From Planctomycetaceae bacterium (GTDB lineage: Bacteria > Planctomycetota > Planctomycetia > Planctomycetales > Planctomycetaceae), in NCBI GenBank assembly GCA_018699955.1, contig JABISG010000148.1, positions 1 through 55,363 on the forward strand: a stretch of DNA of 55,363 bases, written 5' to 3'. Position numbers and translations under genes: made by a program. The notes beneath the pieces were generated by a model, which saw only the letters and a list, made by a program, of their open reading frames with translations, made no database searches and was not told the origin of the DNA. This document shows positions 7,730-16,491 of this stretch, in pieces (the stretch's first letter is position 1; the number at the start of each line of letters is the position of its first letter).

Positions 7730-9196
7730 TTACGCAATCACCTGCTTGATCGGCTCACCGAAATCAATTTCCAGCCGTTTTTGGCCGGGGACTTCGAGTT
7801 TGTGGGGGTCGAGGCCGAGTTGGTGCAGGACGGTGGCGTGCAGGTCGGTGACGTAGTGGCGGTCTTCGACGGCGTGGAAGCCGACTTCATCGGTCGCGCC
7901 GTGGGCGACGCCTCCTTTGATGCCGCCGCCCGCCATCCAGACCGAAAAACCGTAGGGGTGATGGTCGCGACCGTCGGCGCGTTCGGAACCGGGCGTGCGA
8001 CCGAATTCGGTTCCCCACACCACCAGCGTTTCATCGAGCAACCCTCGCTGTTTGAGGTCTTTGAGCAAGCCGCCAATCGGTTGGTCGACCGCCTTGGTGC
8101 GCGTTGAGTGATTTTGTTTGAGCTTGCTGTGCGCGTCCCAGCCGTTGTCGTAAATCTGCACGAACCGCACGCCGCGCTCAACCAATCGGCGGGCGACCAG
8201 ACTTTGCCGGCCGACGGTTCGCGTCGCCGCATCGTTCAACCCGTACAGTTCCTGCGTCGCTGCCGTTTCGTCGCTGAGTTTGACGACCTCCGGAACGGCC
8301 ATCTGCATGTTGAAGGCGAGTTCGTATGACTTGATGCGGGCACGCATCGCGGCATCATCGGGATACTCGACGCCGGCGATGGTGTTCAGCTCCGCCAGTA
8401 AATCGAGTTGACTGCGGCGTTCCTCGACGGAAACCGTATTGCCCGGCGTTCCGAATGGCAGCGGATTCGACGGGTTGACGCTCATGCGAACGCCGGAATG
8501 CTCGGGGCCGAGATAACTGCCATCGTGCGCGCCGACACCGCCGCAGCAATCGCCCGGCGGCGTTCCCATCACCACAAATTGCGGCAGGTTATCGCTCAAC
8601 GAGCCAAGTCCATAATGCACCCACGAGCCGATCGATGGATAGAAACCGTCGAAGATGTGCCGGCCGGTGTGAAACTGCAGTTGGGCAGCGTGGTCGTTGT
8701 CGGTGGTCCAGGTCGAACGGATGACGGAAATGTCATCGATACAATCGCCGACGTGCGGCCACCAGTCGCTGACTTCGATGCCGCTTTCTCCGCGTTTGCG
8801 ATAACCAACTTGCAGCGGGTACAGCGTTCCCATCAGTTTCCGCGGTACGCCGGAGAAGTCGCGGACGTTTTTGCGATAAAACGGCGAATCGAGAATCGCC
8901 GACTTGAACGGCGAGGTATCGATCGACTTCCCGGCGAACTTGTTCAGCATCGGCTTGGGATCGAAGCTCTCCATGTGGCTGGTGCCGCCCAGCATGAAGT
9001 ACCAGATGACGCTTTTCGCCTTCGGCGCGAATTGCGGCGTGCCGTTCGGCAGCGACCAAGTGGCCGATTCCTCGGCGCGTGCAACTCCGTCCCGGTTCAA
9101 CATCGCCCCGAGCGCCAACCCCGTAAAGCCCATACCGCTATCGGCAAGGAAATTACGACGATTGATGCGGCCGCAGCTGTGAGATGTAGGATTCAT
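7730..9196 (-). CDS. DUF1501 family protein with Tat-type signal
   Basis: A 488-residue DUF1501 protein, the usual partner of DUF1549/DUF1553 cytochromes in planctomycetes. The N-terminus carries a twin-arginine-like motif (NRRNFLADSG) followed by a hydrophobic stretch, so export to the periplasm is expected. The family belongs to the sulfatase/alkaline-phosphatase-like fold. Conserved stretches visible here include FMLGGTSHMESFDPKP, VIRSTWTTDNDH, RGVRFVQIYDNGWDAH, DETLVVWGTEFGRTP and DGRDHHPYGFSVW. The reaction is not established for the family. It lies nine bases after the cytochrome gene on the same strand, so the two are cotranscribed. It converges on the orphan gene ending at 7647, with no obvious terminator in the 82 bases between. 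Confidence 0.92.
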   Translation of the reverse strand: MNPTSHSCGRINRRNFLADSGMGFTGLALGAMLNRDGVARAEESATWSLPNGTPQFAPKAKSVIWYFMLGGTSHMESFDPKPMLNKFAGKSIDTSPFKSAILDSPFYRKNVRDFSGVPRKLMGTLYPLQVGYRKRGESGIEVSDWWPHVGDCIDDISVIRSTWTTDNDHAAQLQFHTGRHIFDGFYPSIGSWVHYGLGSLSDNLPQFVVMGTPPGDCCGGVGAHDGSYLGPEHSGVRMSVNPSNPLPFGTPGNTVSVEERRSQLDLLAELNTIAGVEYPDDAAMRARIKSYELAFNMQMAVPEVVKLSDETAATQELYGLNDAATRTVGRQSLVARRLVERGVRFVQIYDNGWDAHSKLKQNHSTRTKAVDQPIGGLLKDLKQRGLLDETLVVWGTEFGRTPGSERADGRDHHPYGFSVWMAGGGIKGGVAHGATDEVGFHAVEDRHYVTDLHATVLHQLGLDPHKLEVPGQKRLEIDFGEPIKQVIA

Positions 9197-9205
9197 AAAA
9201 CAATC

Positions 9206-12200
9206 TCAGCGAATCGTGACAAAGTCGTTGTGACTGAACAAAACGTGGACGAGGTTTTCGCGTGCACGTTGATGTGGATCGCTCGATGCGGCCCGTACGC
9301 CTTTTCCAGATGCCGGGAACGTTTCTTGCTTTTGTTGCTTCACCAATGCCGCGTGTTTGGTGAGGAACGCTTCGCACGCGGCAATTTCTGATTGCGCTGG
9401 CGGGCGGCTCAAGATTTGCTCGAAGGCAGTGGTGATAAACTTCCGGTTCGTATATTGTTCGGCTTTCTCACCAACTTCCTTAGTTAGAGTTTCCGCCAAC
9501 AGTCGCGATTGGCCAAGCGACAGGCTGCTGTTGCCGAGCGCCAGCGCCTGATGTGGAACAACGCTTTCGATTCGCCGGTAACAGGCGTTGGGATTGGCGA
9601 CGTCGAAGATTTCCAGAAACGGCATCTTTTCATTCGGCGTATTGCGGAAGTACATGCTGCGGCGAAAAACGTCCTGCCCTTTCTTTTCGTCGATTTCGGG
9701 GCCGCCACGGGTGCGGTCGAGACTGCCGGTGCTTGCAAGAATACTGTCGCGGACCACTTCGGCTTCCATCCGTCGGGAATTCATCCGCCAGAGGTAGACG
9801 TTTTCTTTATCGAGTTTACGATTCGAGTTGTCGAGTCCACCGTCAGAGGAAACCATCCGATACGTCTGGGACGTCACCAGCAGCCGATGCAGATGCTTCA
9901 TGCTCCAACCGTTTTCCATCAGCTCGACGGCCAGCCAATCGAGCAACGCCGGATGTGTCGGTTTTCGGCCGTTCAAACCGAAGTTGGCGACTGTGGAAAC
10001 GATTGGTGAACCGAAGTGTCTCATCCAGATGTGGTTGACGGCAATACGTGCGGTTCGCGGGTTCTTCTCGTTGGCAATCCATCGCGCCAACGCCAACCGC
10101 CGCCCGGTGCTCTCACGGGGAAACTGTTCACCGAGCGGGGCATATTTGCCGTCGGGCTTCTCGACAGCAGCACGCGCGGCGGCAAGTTTCGCTGCCGAGG
10201 CGTCATGTTGTTTGAGAATGGCCGGCGGCTTCTGTTGTTTGCTGCCGACCGCCGGAGCGGATTGCGCCAGCAACTGTTCGGCCTGCAACAATTCTCGCTC
10301 GGCAATTGTGACCTGCACTCGCCGTTCGGCACGGCTGGCTGCCATCGCCAGTTCCTTGACATGGGGATCGGTCGTCACTGCGTACTTGGCCCGTTCTGCA
10401 GCAATTCGCGCAATCAACGCCGCATGCTCGGCCACAGCGGTCTTGCGTTTCGCCTGTTCGATGGCCACCTGATCGACGGCGGTGGCAACAACGCGTTCGA
10501 GTTCCTCCGGTGTTTCGGCGAATCCGCGGATTTCGACTTCGAGAAACTCTGCCGATCCGTTGTGAACCCAGAGGGCAAACTTGCCGTCTCGGCGGGCGAG
10601 GGGCATTGCATAATCGAGTTTGAGTTCGCCGTTGAGACGAATCTTGAGATTCCCACCACGGACGGCGACTTCGATTGTTGCTTCTTCGCCCACTTTCAGT
10701 TGCACCGGGACGATGCCCGCTTTCGGGTAGACTTGTGTGCCGCCGTCACGATGAAACGCCTGAATCGACTGTTTTGCATCGCCGGTGGCAGTGTAAACGT
10801 CCTGCGATTGGCCGCCGTTGACGTAGTCGAAACTGAATCCGATGGATCGATAGCTGCCGGGCTTTAATGCGCGATAGCGAACGCGTGCGCGAAAATCGCG
10901 AGGGTGATTGGCGAAGGTGACCATCGTGGCAAACGACGTGACTTGCTTTTCGATCAGGCGGCCGTTCTCGTAAACCCATTGGCCGCTGATCGGTTTCCAG
11001 ATTTTGGGGCGGGCTTTCGCAAAATCGTCGGCCAGAAAGACATCAGGCTCCGCTGTCGCCTTCTCCTCAGTGGTCGCTCGCTTCACCGCAGCAAGCTTCG
11101 TTTGCGCCGCTTTGACCTTCTTCTTTGTGGCAACGATGGCCTCATCAGCCGCCTTCACTTTGTCCGAGGATTGGGCCAGTTGCCCTTCGACAAGTTCTGG
11201 CCGCAGTGCCGGGTAGAAGGCTGCGGGCGGCAGCTTGATCGCTTCGACCTTCACGTCAGCATTGCCAAGTGCGGCGGGAACGCCGGGGGCAAGCGGATTC
11301 TCCTTATCGGGATAGCGGGCATCGCCGCGAATGAAGCGGTAGGTCGGGACGTCGGGCTGCTTATCGAACACTCGGGCAACGCCTTCCTTCAGAACCTGGC
11401 CGAGCGTCGCATCCTTTTCGGTGCCGGTTGTTGACGACAGCCGATCGGTACGGACGTCATGCGGTTCGAAGAACGCGCGGAACCGGTAATATTCCTGTTG
11501 CTCGATTGGATCGAATTTGTGATCGTGACAGCGGCTGCACTTGAGCGTCAACCCGAGAAACGCCTGGCTTGTCTGCTCGACCGTTTCAAACATCCAGACA
11601 TTGCGGTCGAACTTGTACCAGTTGCGGCCGAGAAAACCGGTGGCCCGCAACACCTTCGGATCGGTGGGCGCCAACTCGTCGCCAGCGATCATCTCAACGA
11701 TCAATTGATCGTAGCCTTTGTCCTCGTTGAGCGATTCGACAATCCAGTCGCGCCACCGCCAGATGTGCCGTTGGCTGTAGCGAATTTCGTTGATCGCGCG
11801 ACTGCCGTACCAATCGCTGTACCGCCAAACGTCCATCCAATGCCGACCCCAGCGTTCCCCGTACTCTGGGCGACTGAGCAAATCATCGACGGTCTTCTTC
11901 CAATTGTCTTCCGACGGATTGGCGAGGAAGCTGTGAAGCTCGGCGCGGGTGGGAGGCAACCCAATCAGGTCGAGATACAACCGTCGCAAGAGGACGGCCG
12001 GTGGCGCTTGCGGTCGGGGAGAAAGGCCGCGTGCGTCGTGTTGGGCAGCGATAAACCGATCGACGGGATGTTGCGCCCATCGGGCGTTTTTCGGTTTCGG
12101 CAGCGCCGCCCGCTTCGGCAATTGATACGACCAATAGTTGCGGGGATCGGCGAGCGGTTTTTCATCGGCCGGCGCTTTCGCACCGTCTGCGATCCATCGT

Positions 12201-12613
12201 GTGAGGATGTCTATTTCCTCGGGCGTCAGCGGCGTGCCTTCGCCTTCGGGCGGCATGCGGAAATCGGAATCGCGGCGAACGTATGACAGCAGATCGCTGT
12301 CGTCCGGTTTGCCGACGGTGATCGCCGGGCCGCTTTCTCCCCCCTTGAGCATGGCCGCCGCCGTGTCGAGTCGCAGCCCCGATTTCTGCTGAATTGGTCC
12401 GTGGCAAGTGAAACAGCGGCGGGCGAAGATCGGTTTCACGTCGCGCAGATAAGCAACCGCGACAGATTTTTTCGTCGCAGCAGAAGGTGGCGGATCGGCT
12501 GCGGGACAGGAAACAGTCGATACGGTGAAACAGACGACGCCGAAAATCAGAACTCGCGCATTGCGCGTTGCGAACTGGTCGCACCACCGCGAGTTGGCCA
12601 GTTGTCGTCGCAT
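9206..12613 (-). CDS. PSCyt1-DUF1549-DUF1553 c-type cytochrome protein with inserted LamG/DUF1080-like module
   Basis: An ATG at 12613 with GGAAAG six bases upstream gives 1135 residues; a TTG at 12646 is less likely. A hydrophobic signal (about residues 20-38) is followed by a planctomycete cytochrome domain with heme motif CFTCH (67-71) and likely axial Met in FRMPPEGEG. DUF1549 spans about 180-385 and ends in a second CSRCH (359-363). A coiled-coil-rich linker leads to a concanavalin-like, DUF1080-type module near 520-690 (VFLADDFAKARPKIW to AEFLEVEIRGF). DUF1553 then fills the C-terminus (RRLALARWIANEKNPRTARI, LLVTSQTYRM, FLEIFDVANPN). These proteins are exported and presumed to be multi-heme redox or polymer-binding factors; no reaction is proven. 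The gene heads an operon with the DUF1501 gene at 7730. Confidence 0.9.
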   Translation of the reverse strand: MRRQLANSRWCDQFATRNARVLIFGVVCFTVSTVSCPAADPPPSAATKKSVAVAYLRDVKPIFARRCFTCHGPIQQKSGLRLDTAAAMLKGGESGPAITVGKPDDSDLLSYVRRDSDFRMPPEGEGTPLTPEEIDILTRWIADGAKAPADEKPLADPRNYWSYQLPKRAALPKPKNARWAQHPVDRFIAAQHDARGLSPRPQAPPAVLLRRLYLDLIGLPPTRAELHSFLANPSEDNWKKTVDDLLSRPEYGERWGRHWMDVWRYSDWYGSRAINEIRYSQRHIWRWRDWIVESLNEDKGYDQLIVEMIAGDELAPTDPKVLRATGFLGRNWYKFDRNVWMFETVEQTSQAFLGLTLKCSRCHDHKFDPIEQQEYYRFRAFFEPHDVRTDRLSSTTGTEKDATLGQVLKEGVARVFDKQPDVPTYRFIRGDARYPDKENPLAPGVPAALGNADVKVEAIKLPPAAFYPALRPELVEGQLAQSSDKVKAADEAIVATKKKVKAAQTKLAAVKRATTEEKATAEPDVFLADDFAKARPKIWKPISGQWVYENGRLIEKQVTSFATMVTFANHPRDFRARVRYRALKPGSYRSIGFSFDYVNGGQSQDVYTATGDAKQSIQAFHRDGGTQVYPKAGIVPVQLKVGEEATIEVAVRGGNLKIRLNGELKLDYAMPLARRDGKFALWVHNGSAEFLEVEIRGFAETPEELERVVATAVDQVAIEQAKRKTAVAEHAALIARIAAERAKYAVTTDPHVKELAMAASRAERRVQVTIAERELLQAEQLLAQSAPAVGSKQQKPPAILKQHDASAAKLAAARAAVEKPDGKYAPLGEQFPRESTGRRLALARWIANEKNPRTARIAVNHIWMRHFGSPIVSTVANFGLNGRKPTHPALLDWLAVELMENGWSMKHLHRLLVTSQTYRMVSSDGGLDNSNRKLDKENVYLWRMNSRRMEAEVVRDSILASTGSLDRTRGGPEIDEKKGQDVFRRSMYFRNTPNEKMPFLEIFDVANPNACYRRIESVVPHQALALGNSSLSLGQSRLLAETLTKEVGEKAEQYTNRKFITTAFEQILSRPPAQSEIAACEAFLTKHAALVKQQKQETFPASGKGVRAASSDPHQRARENLVHVLFSHNDFVTIR

Positions 12614-12666
12614 TCGAATTCTTTCCGATGAGACCTGTCGTTCCAAACCGTTTCAACACCGAGAGC

Positions 12667-12698
12667 GTGCCGTGATTGTAGCACGCCGTGATTGTAGC
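12667..12698. repeat. Two-copy 16-base tandem repeat
   Basis: The unit GCCGTGATTGTAGCAC occurs twice back to back (12667-12682 and 12683-12698) in the 263-base divergent region between the cytochrome gene and the CobW gene. Two exact copies in a promoter region could be a regulator site or replication slippage. A short palindrome (TGGGG-TGGT-CCCCA) follows directly. Nothing decides its role. Confidence 0.6.
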
Positions 12699-12876
12699 AC
12701 ATGGGGTGGTCCCCAAGTCTATCGCACGGCAATTCCTCGGCGTTCGGCCGCGAGTGGCGGGCGTCCACATTCCCCATTCAGTACAATGGAAGGGGCGCCG
12801 GGCATCGCTTGCAGCAAGCATGATGGCAGAAGCAACACAAGACAGGTGAGTCTTTCTTCGATATTGGAAATTCAGC

Positions 12877-13980
12877 ATGCATCGCATTCGTTATATCATG
12901 GTCGGCGGATTTCTCGGCGCCGGCAAGACGACGACACTCGGCCGATTGGCGGCCCATTATCAGGGCCAGGGACTGAACGTCGGCATTGTGACCAACGATC
13001 AGGCGACCGATCTGGTCGATACCAACACGCTTCGCGGGCAGGGTTTCGACGTCGGCGAAGTGGCCGGGGCCTGTTTCTGTTGCAATTTCGACGAATTAAT
13101 GGAAACGATGAAACAGCTATCGGCCGACGAGCGTCCCGATATAATTCTGGCCGAACCGGTCGGCAGTTGCACCGATCTGGTCGCCACCGTCATTCAGCCG
13201 ATCAAGCGATTGTTCGATGCCGAATTCACCATCGCCCCTTATTCGGTCATCCTCAAACCGAGCCACGGACGGCGAATTCTCCGCAACGAAAAACGGGCCG
13301 GCTTTTCTCCGAAGGCGGCTTACATACTGACGAAACAACTCGAAGAGGCCGACGCGATTCTCATCAATCGCATCGATGAGTTGGAACAGAAACAGGTTGA
13401 CGAGTTGGTTGCACTGGTCGGCGAACACCACCCCGATGTGCCGATATTGCGCGTCTCGGCTCGCAGCGGCGACGGCTTCGATGCGCTGATTGAACTGCTG
13501 GAGCAGGAAGGTGACTTCGGCCGTCGCGTGCTCGACATCGACTACGACATTTACGCGGAAGGCGAAGCAGAACTCGGCTGGCTGAACAGCAGCGTGCGGA
13601 TCGCGTCGCCGGAGACGTTTTCGCTCGACGAACTGCTGCTCGAAGTGGTGCGAGAATTGCGAGAAAAGCTGGCTGAGCAGGATGCCGAGACGGCGCACTT
13701 GAAAGTCATCGGCCTATGGGAAGGTTTTTTTGGTGTCGCTAACCTGATCAGTAGTGAGAGCGAACCGGAACTTTCGCTGCCCTCGAATTGCGATGTGAAC
13801 GAATTCGACCTGATCGTCAACGCCCGCGTCGCCTGCGATCCGGTGCTGCTGGAACAGTCGGTGCGGAGTGTGATTGCGGCGTGCTGCGCCCGCCGCGGCG
13901 CGACCGCCGAGTACCGACAAACACAAAGCTTCCGCCCCGGCCGACCCGTGCCGACGCACCGCTTCGACCCCGACACATGA
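12877..13980 (+). CDS. CobW/G3E-family GTPase, putative metallochaperone
   Basis: A 367-residue G3E GTPase. The P-loop GFLGAGKT lies at residues 11-18, the metal-binding CxCC motif (CFCC) at 66-69, an EPVG switch segment at 93-96 and the guanine-specificity motif as NRID at 164-167, a variant of NKxD. The C-terminal third (about 255-350) has the usual CobW C-terminal-like beta-rich character. Proteins of this group insert or deliver zinc, nickel or cobalt using GTP hydrolysis, and CxCC binds the metal in transfer. No histidine-rich tail is present, and no zinc-uptake-regulator box or cobalamin riboswitch is visible upstream. It diverges from the heme protein operon at 12613. No client apoprotein is adjacent, so the metal and target stay open. 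Confidence 0.88.
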   Translation: MHRIRYIMVGGFLGAGKTTTLGRLAAHYQGQGLNVGIVTNDQATDLVDTNTLRGQGFDVGEVAGACFCCNFDELMETMKQLSADERPDIILAEPVGSCTDLVATVIQPIKRLFDAEFTIAPYSVILKPSHGRRILRNEKRAGFSPKAAYILTKQLEEADAILINRIDELEQKQVDELVALVGEHHPDVPILRVSARSGDGFDALIELLEQEGDFGRRVLDIDYDIYAEGEAELGWLNSSVRIASPETFSLDELLLEVVRELREKLAEQDAETAHLKVIGLWEGFFGVANLISSESEPELSLPSNCDVNEFDLIVNARVACDPVLLEQSVRSVIAACCARRGATAEYRQTQSFRPGRPVPTHRFDPDT

Positions 13981-14024
13981 TGCGCTGTGGTCGATGTTCA
14001 GACCGCAACAGAAAGAAATGTGAG

Positions 14025-14142
14025 ACCACGGATCACACGGATAGGCCAGGCCAGAATCTGCATTCAGAATCTTTGGGGCCGTTTCCAGATCCAATGGACT
14101 TCCGCAGCTGTTTTATCCGTGCCCATCCGTGAAATCCGTGGT
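14025..14142. repeat. Imperfect inverted repeat of ACCACGGAT type
   Basis: The left arm (14025-14042) and right arm (14125-14142) are 18 bases each and differ at two positions when one is reverse-complemented; 82 bases lie between them. The right arm is preceded by further ATCCGTG words (14115-14131), so the motif is itself iterated. Words of the form ACCACGGATTTCACGGAT are, from memory, a common intergenic repeat in planctomycete and verrucomicrobial genomes. Mobility by an external transposase is possible but not shown. Confidence 0.7.
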
Positions 14143-14171
14143 TCTTGTTCTCATTGCTTTGACGAATTGAA

Positions 14172-14240
14172 TGATCAGGAATGCAGGAAAGCAGGAATTC
14201 ACGAAAGCCGTTTTCTCCTGCCTTCCTGGTTTCCTGATCA
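14172..14240. repeat. Imperfect inverted repeat of TGATCAGGAA type
   Basis: The left arm (14172-14197) and right arm (14215-14240) match at 22 of 26 positions when one is reverse-complemented, around a 17-base spacer. The ends are the perfect palindromic TGATCAGGAA/TTCCTGATCA, and the inside is built from GCAGGAA words. It is unlike the repeat 30 bases to its left, so at least two repeat families meet here. Confidence 0.75.
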
Positions 14241-14467
14241 CTCTCCCGGAGTATCTGCTTGAAACGGTACGACTCATGTGATGGGACAGACGTTGGCGGT
14301 CTTTCGTGGTCCATCATTTCGAGAATTGCGCAGGGAACGACAACGCCTTCGGTGAGCCGCCAGTTTTTCCCGCTTTGCGGCACTTTGCATCTCCGCGTCT
14401 TTGCGTCAAAAGAAACAGTTCTTCACAACTTCGCGCGACACTACAAACAGCCAAAGGGCAGGTGGGT

Positions 14468-14497
14468 TTGCGTTCATTGCCGCTGGTTGACTAGAAT
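14468..14497 (+). promoter_or_regulatory. Possible sigma70-type promoter for the HYExAFE gene
   Basis: TTGCGT (14468-14473) and TAGAAT (14492-14497) are separated by 18 bases and lie about 50 bases before the ATG at 14546. The -10 is good (five of six) and the -35 weak (three of six). Confidence 0.3.
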
Positions 14498-14545
14498 CAG
14501 CCGTACACTGGGCGGGGGGATGACACTCTGCGGGGGAGGTCGGCG

Positions 14546-15055
14546 ATGGCCAAGCGGACGAATCATTACGATGTCGCGTTCGAGGAGTATCTCAGAAACG
14601 TGCGGACTCCCTACGTGGCGGTGGACGAGACTCGTAGAGCCTTGCTCAGTCAGGCATCGCTGAAGTCAATGGACTTCATTGTCTATTCGGCGCGGCAACG
14701 GAATTTGTTGGTTGATGTCAAAGGCCGCCGGTTTCCTTCCGGCGGCGAGTCACAAAATCACAAGTGGGAAAACTGGGCGACGGGCGACGACCTCGACAGC
14801 CTGCTGCAATGGGAAGACGTCTTCGGAGGCGACTTCCGGGCGGTACTGGTGTTCGCTTACGACGTGGTCAACCCGCATTGGCTCGACCAGTTCGATGCCT
14901 GCTTCGAGTTCCGCAACCGCACATATGCGTTCTACGGCGTCTGGCTGAGTGATTATCGGGAGAAACAGCGTCAACGATCTGCGAGTTGGGAAACGGTCTG
15001 CCTACCCAGCGCAGAGTTTCGGCGACTGAAAAAGCCGATTGCGGAATTTTTGTAG
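14546..15055 (+). CDS. HYExAFE family protein, PD-(D/E)XK nuclease-like
   Basis: A 169-residue soluble protein. The start ATG follows a strong GGGGGAGG site. Residues 7-13 read HYDVAFE, matching the name-giving HYExAFE motif of a small, mainly planctomycete family. Residues 43-59 show MDFIVYS followed by NLLVDVKGRR, that is an Asp43 and a DVK triad (Asp57, Lys59), the layout of a PD-(D/E)XK nuclease core. The C-terminal part has a conserved SASWETVCLPSAEF block. A role in nucleic-acid cleavage or repair is therefore plausible but unproven. It stands alone between repeats. A decayed copy of its C-terminal segment lies 0.9 kb downstream at 15913-16050. The annotation as HYExAFE rests on my recollection of the motif. 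Confidence 0.75.
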   Translation: MAKRTNHYDVAFEEYLRNVRTPYVAVDETRRALLSQASLKSMDFIVYSARQRNLLVDVKGRRFPSGGESQNHKWENWATGDDLDSLLQWEDVFGGDFRAVLVFAYDVVNPHWLDQFDACFEFRNRTYAFYGVWLSDYREKQRQRSASWETVCLPSAEFRRLKKPIAEFL

Positions 15056-15176
15056 TCAAAATCTTGGTGCGAATCCCTCTCATTGCGACAGGTTGTCGCA
15101 TAAAACCTTGTTGGGCGATCCGATACCGATAACGCATGTCTCTCACCGTAACAGTTGTTCGTAATCGAGTCCTTCA

Positions 15177-15794
15177 ATGAATTCAACATGCTGCCGCTGG
15201 ATGCTGATGACTGCATTCCTTTTTGCAGAAGGATGTGGTGGAACCGACGCTCCCGAAACTCGATTTGGCCGAGAGTGGGTGGAAACATCCGAGATCAATC
15301 AACAGCTCGCAGCGCCCGTCGAACTTAACAAGAGCTTCCCATCCCCATACCGTATCCAGCCTCCAAGCGGTTGGAAGCTTTCTTTTGACCACTCAGAGAA
15401 CGGCAACTTTCTCGTGGACACATACGGATGGGGTGGAGGCAAGCGGGAAAATGGCTCTGTCCCAGCATTGGTGATTACGGTAATGAAGGGGCAAGGGTCA
15501 CCCGATGATCCACCTGTTGAAGAATTTCTTAAATTCTCACTCTCTAAAACTCAAAGAAAACATGATGAGTTCAAACAAAGCGAGATCCTCATTCAGCGAA
15601 TCGACTCCTTGACCTTCATGCGAGTTGACTGGCACGGGTTTTATCGACGTGACCGCAGATTCCAAGCAGGCTGGACATTGCTGGTTCTCGTTGATGATTA
15701 CATGATCGACATTCATTACGAAGATGACAGCAACTATTCTTCTGTGACCGAACCGCTCGCAATAGCATCTGCACTGTCATTCAAAGCGAATTAA
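15177..15794 (+). CDS. Hypothetical lipoprotein, possibly of PsbP/Mog1-like fold
   Basis: A 205-residue product with a short hydrophobic N-terminus and a possible lipobox (FAEGCGG, Cys20), suggesting membrane anchoring after signal peptidase II cleavage. The mature part begins after a polar linker with SPYRIQPPSGWKLSFD and shows alternating beta strands (PALVITVMKG, LTFMRVDWHGFY, LLVLVDDYMIDIHY) ending LAIASALSFK. That layout is reminiscent of Mog1/PsbP-type proteins, but I cannot confirm it. The composition is AT-rich relative to the window. The start has only a weak ribosome site. It sits in the repeat-rich islet with no functional partner visible. Confidence 0.6.
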   Translation: MNSTCCRWMLMTAFLFAEGCGGTDAPETRFGREWVETSEINQQLAAPVELNKSFPSPYRIQPPSGWKLSFDHSENGNFLVDTYGWGGGKRENGSVPALVITVMKGQGSPDDPPVEEFLKFSLSKTQRKHDEFKQSEILIQRIDSLTFMRVDWHGFYRRDRRFQAGWTLLVLVDDYMIDIHYEDDSNYSSVTEPLAIASALSFKAN

Positions 15795-15912
15795 GCAGCC
15801 AGTCATTACAATGCGGCCAGTCACACAACACCGATTGTCTGCATGGTCGCCTACGGTGACCGCCGCATTGGCGGTTCAAGCAACTTACCGCAGTTTTTCA
15901 AGCTCATCTGCC

Positions 15913-16050
15913 CACGAAAAGACCTTTTCAATTCTATGCGGGAATGAGTATTCCGAATGGGCCGACGACTACGCCGAGCAGATGCGGTTGCGATCCCCAA
16001 GCTGGAAAACCGTCAGCCTGCCCAGCGCCGCAATCCCCGTGATTGCGTAA
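15913..16050 (+). pseudogene. Decayed C-terminal fragment of a HYExAFE-like gene
   Basis: In one frame this DNA encodes EYSEWADDYAEQMRLRSPSW followed by KTVSLPSA, then a stop at 16048-16050. Compared with VWLSDYREKQRQRSASWETV and CLPSAE in the intact gene at 14546-15055, about 15 of 26 residues are identical without gaps. Nothing upstream encodes the HYExAFE motif or the DVK core, and no ribosome site is present, so this is a remnant of a second copy or of a relative rather than a working gene. Confidence 0.65.
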
Positions 16051-16108
16051 CAAATCACAGCCAATAGAGCGTTTCGGAACCACCGATCGACCGGTTGATC
16101 GGAGGAAG

Positions 16109-16190
16109 GCCGCAAAAAGTCGCAAAAAGGCACAAAGAATCCACAACAGTCAGAAATTCCATTTTGTGTCTCTTTGCGACTTTTTGCGGC
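16109..16190. repeat. Long imperfect palindrome of GCCGCAAAAAGTCGCAAA type
   Basis: Left arm 16109-16136 and right arm 16163-16190 are 28 bases each with 26 complementary positions; a 26-base spacer separates them. The right arm contains the words CTTTGCG and CTTTTTGCGGC. It would form a stable hairpin in RNA or a cruciform in DNA but has no T-run. Related words occur once near 14380, without a partner arm. Confidence 0.8.
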
Positions 16191-16422
16191 TCGCTTCCGT
16201 CCGACTTCTGTTTCCGGCTTTGCTTGTCCGCGCAATCCGTCGTCAAATCGTCTCAGGTTGCCATCCGCAAACGGCAGTGCCTGTGCCAGTCCCGCGGTCT
16301 CTTCCATCCAACGAACCAACTACAGGCATCGCTTGCATTTGTTTTGCTTCCTCTGGCAGAATGTCGGCAGAGCAGGGGATTGCTGGTTCGGACCGTTTCG
16401 GCAATGTGCCAATTCCCTCCAC

Positions 16423-16491
16423 CACGAGAACACCTTTCCATTTCTGATGTGGAATGGGTATTCTGGTTAGGCCGACAACTCAGCCGGGCAG
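16423..16491 (+). pseudogene. Second relict fragment, 74 percent identical to 15913-15981
   Basis: An ungapped alignment of 69 bases to 15913-15981 gives 51 identities by hand count (for example CCTTTTCAATTCT against CCTTTCCATTTCT, then GGAATG, GTATTC and GGCCGAC). In the frame matching the first fragment it has a TAG stop after NGYSG, so it no longer codes. It lies between the palindrome and the small gene at 16550. Confidence 0.5.

Larger units (their letters stand above)
13981..14545. other. Gene-free stretch with two imperfect inverted repeats
   Basis: These 565 bases between the CobW gene and the HYExAFE gene contain no convincing coding frame. They hold two separate long inverted repeats (annotated individually). 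A segment around 14370-14410 with CTTTGC and GTCTTTGCGTC words resembles half of the palindrome at 16109-16190. A possible promoter for the next gene lies at the right end. Base composition is noticeably more AT-rich than in the flanking genes. Confidence 0.7.

Noticed and set aside
8408..9391. A 327-codon plus-strand frame across the DUF1501/cytochrome junction
   Set aside because: It spans two genes on the other strand and lacks any motif.
12667..12698. Possible start of a CRISPR-like array
   Set aside because: Only two units, directly adjacent with no spacers, and no cas genes.
12613..12877. A cobalamin riboswitch or zinc-regulator box before the CobW gene
   Set aside because: No B12-box-like sequence or regulator palindrome could be found by eye.
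13987..14262. An open frame running through the inverted repeats after the CobW gene
   Set aside because: It is made of repeat sequence and encodes no recognisable protein.
15840..15950. A frame reading VAYGDRRIGGSS and FFKLICPRKDLF before a stop
   Set aside because: It looks somewhat protein-like but has no start site or upstream gene; it is kept only as part of the decay islet.
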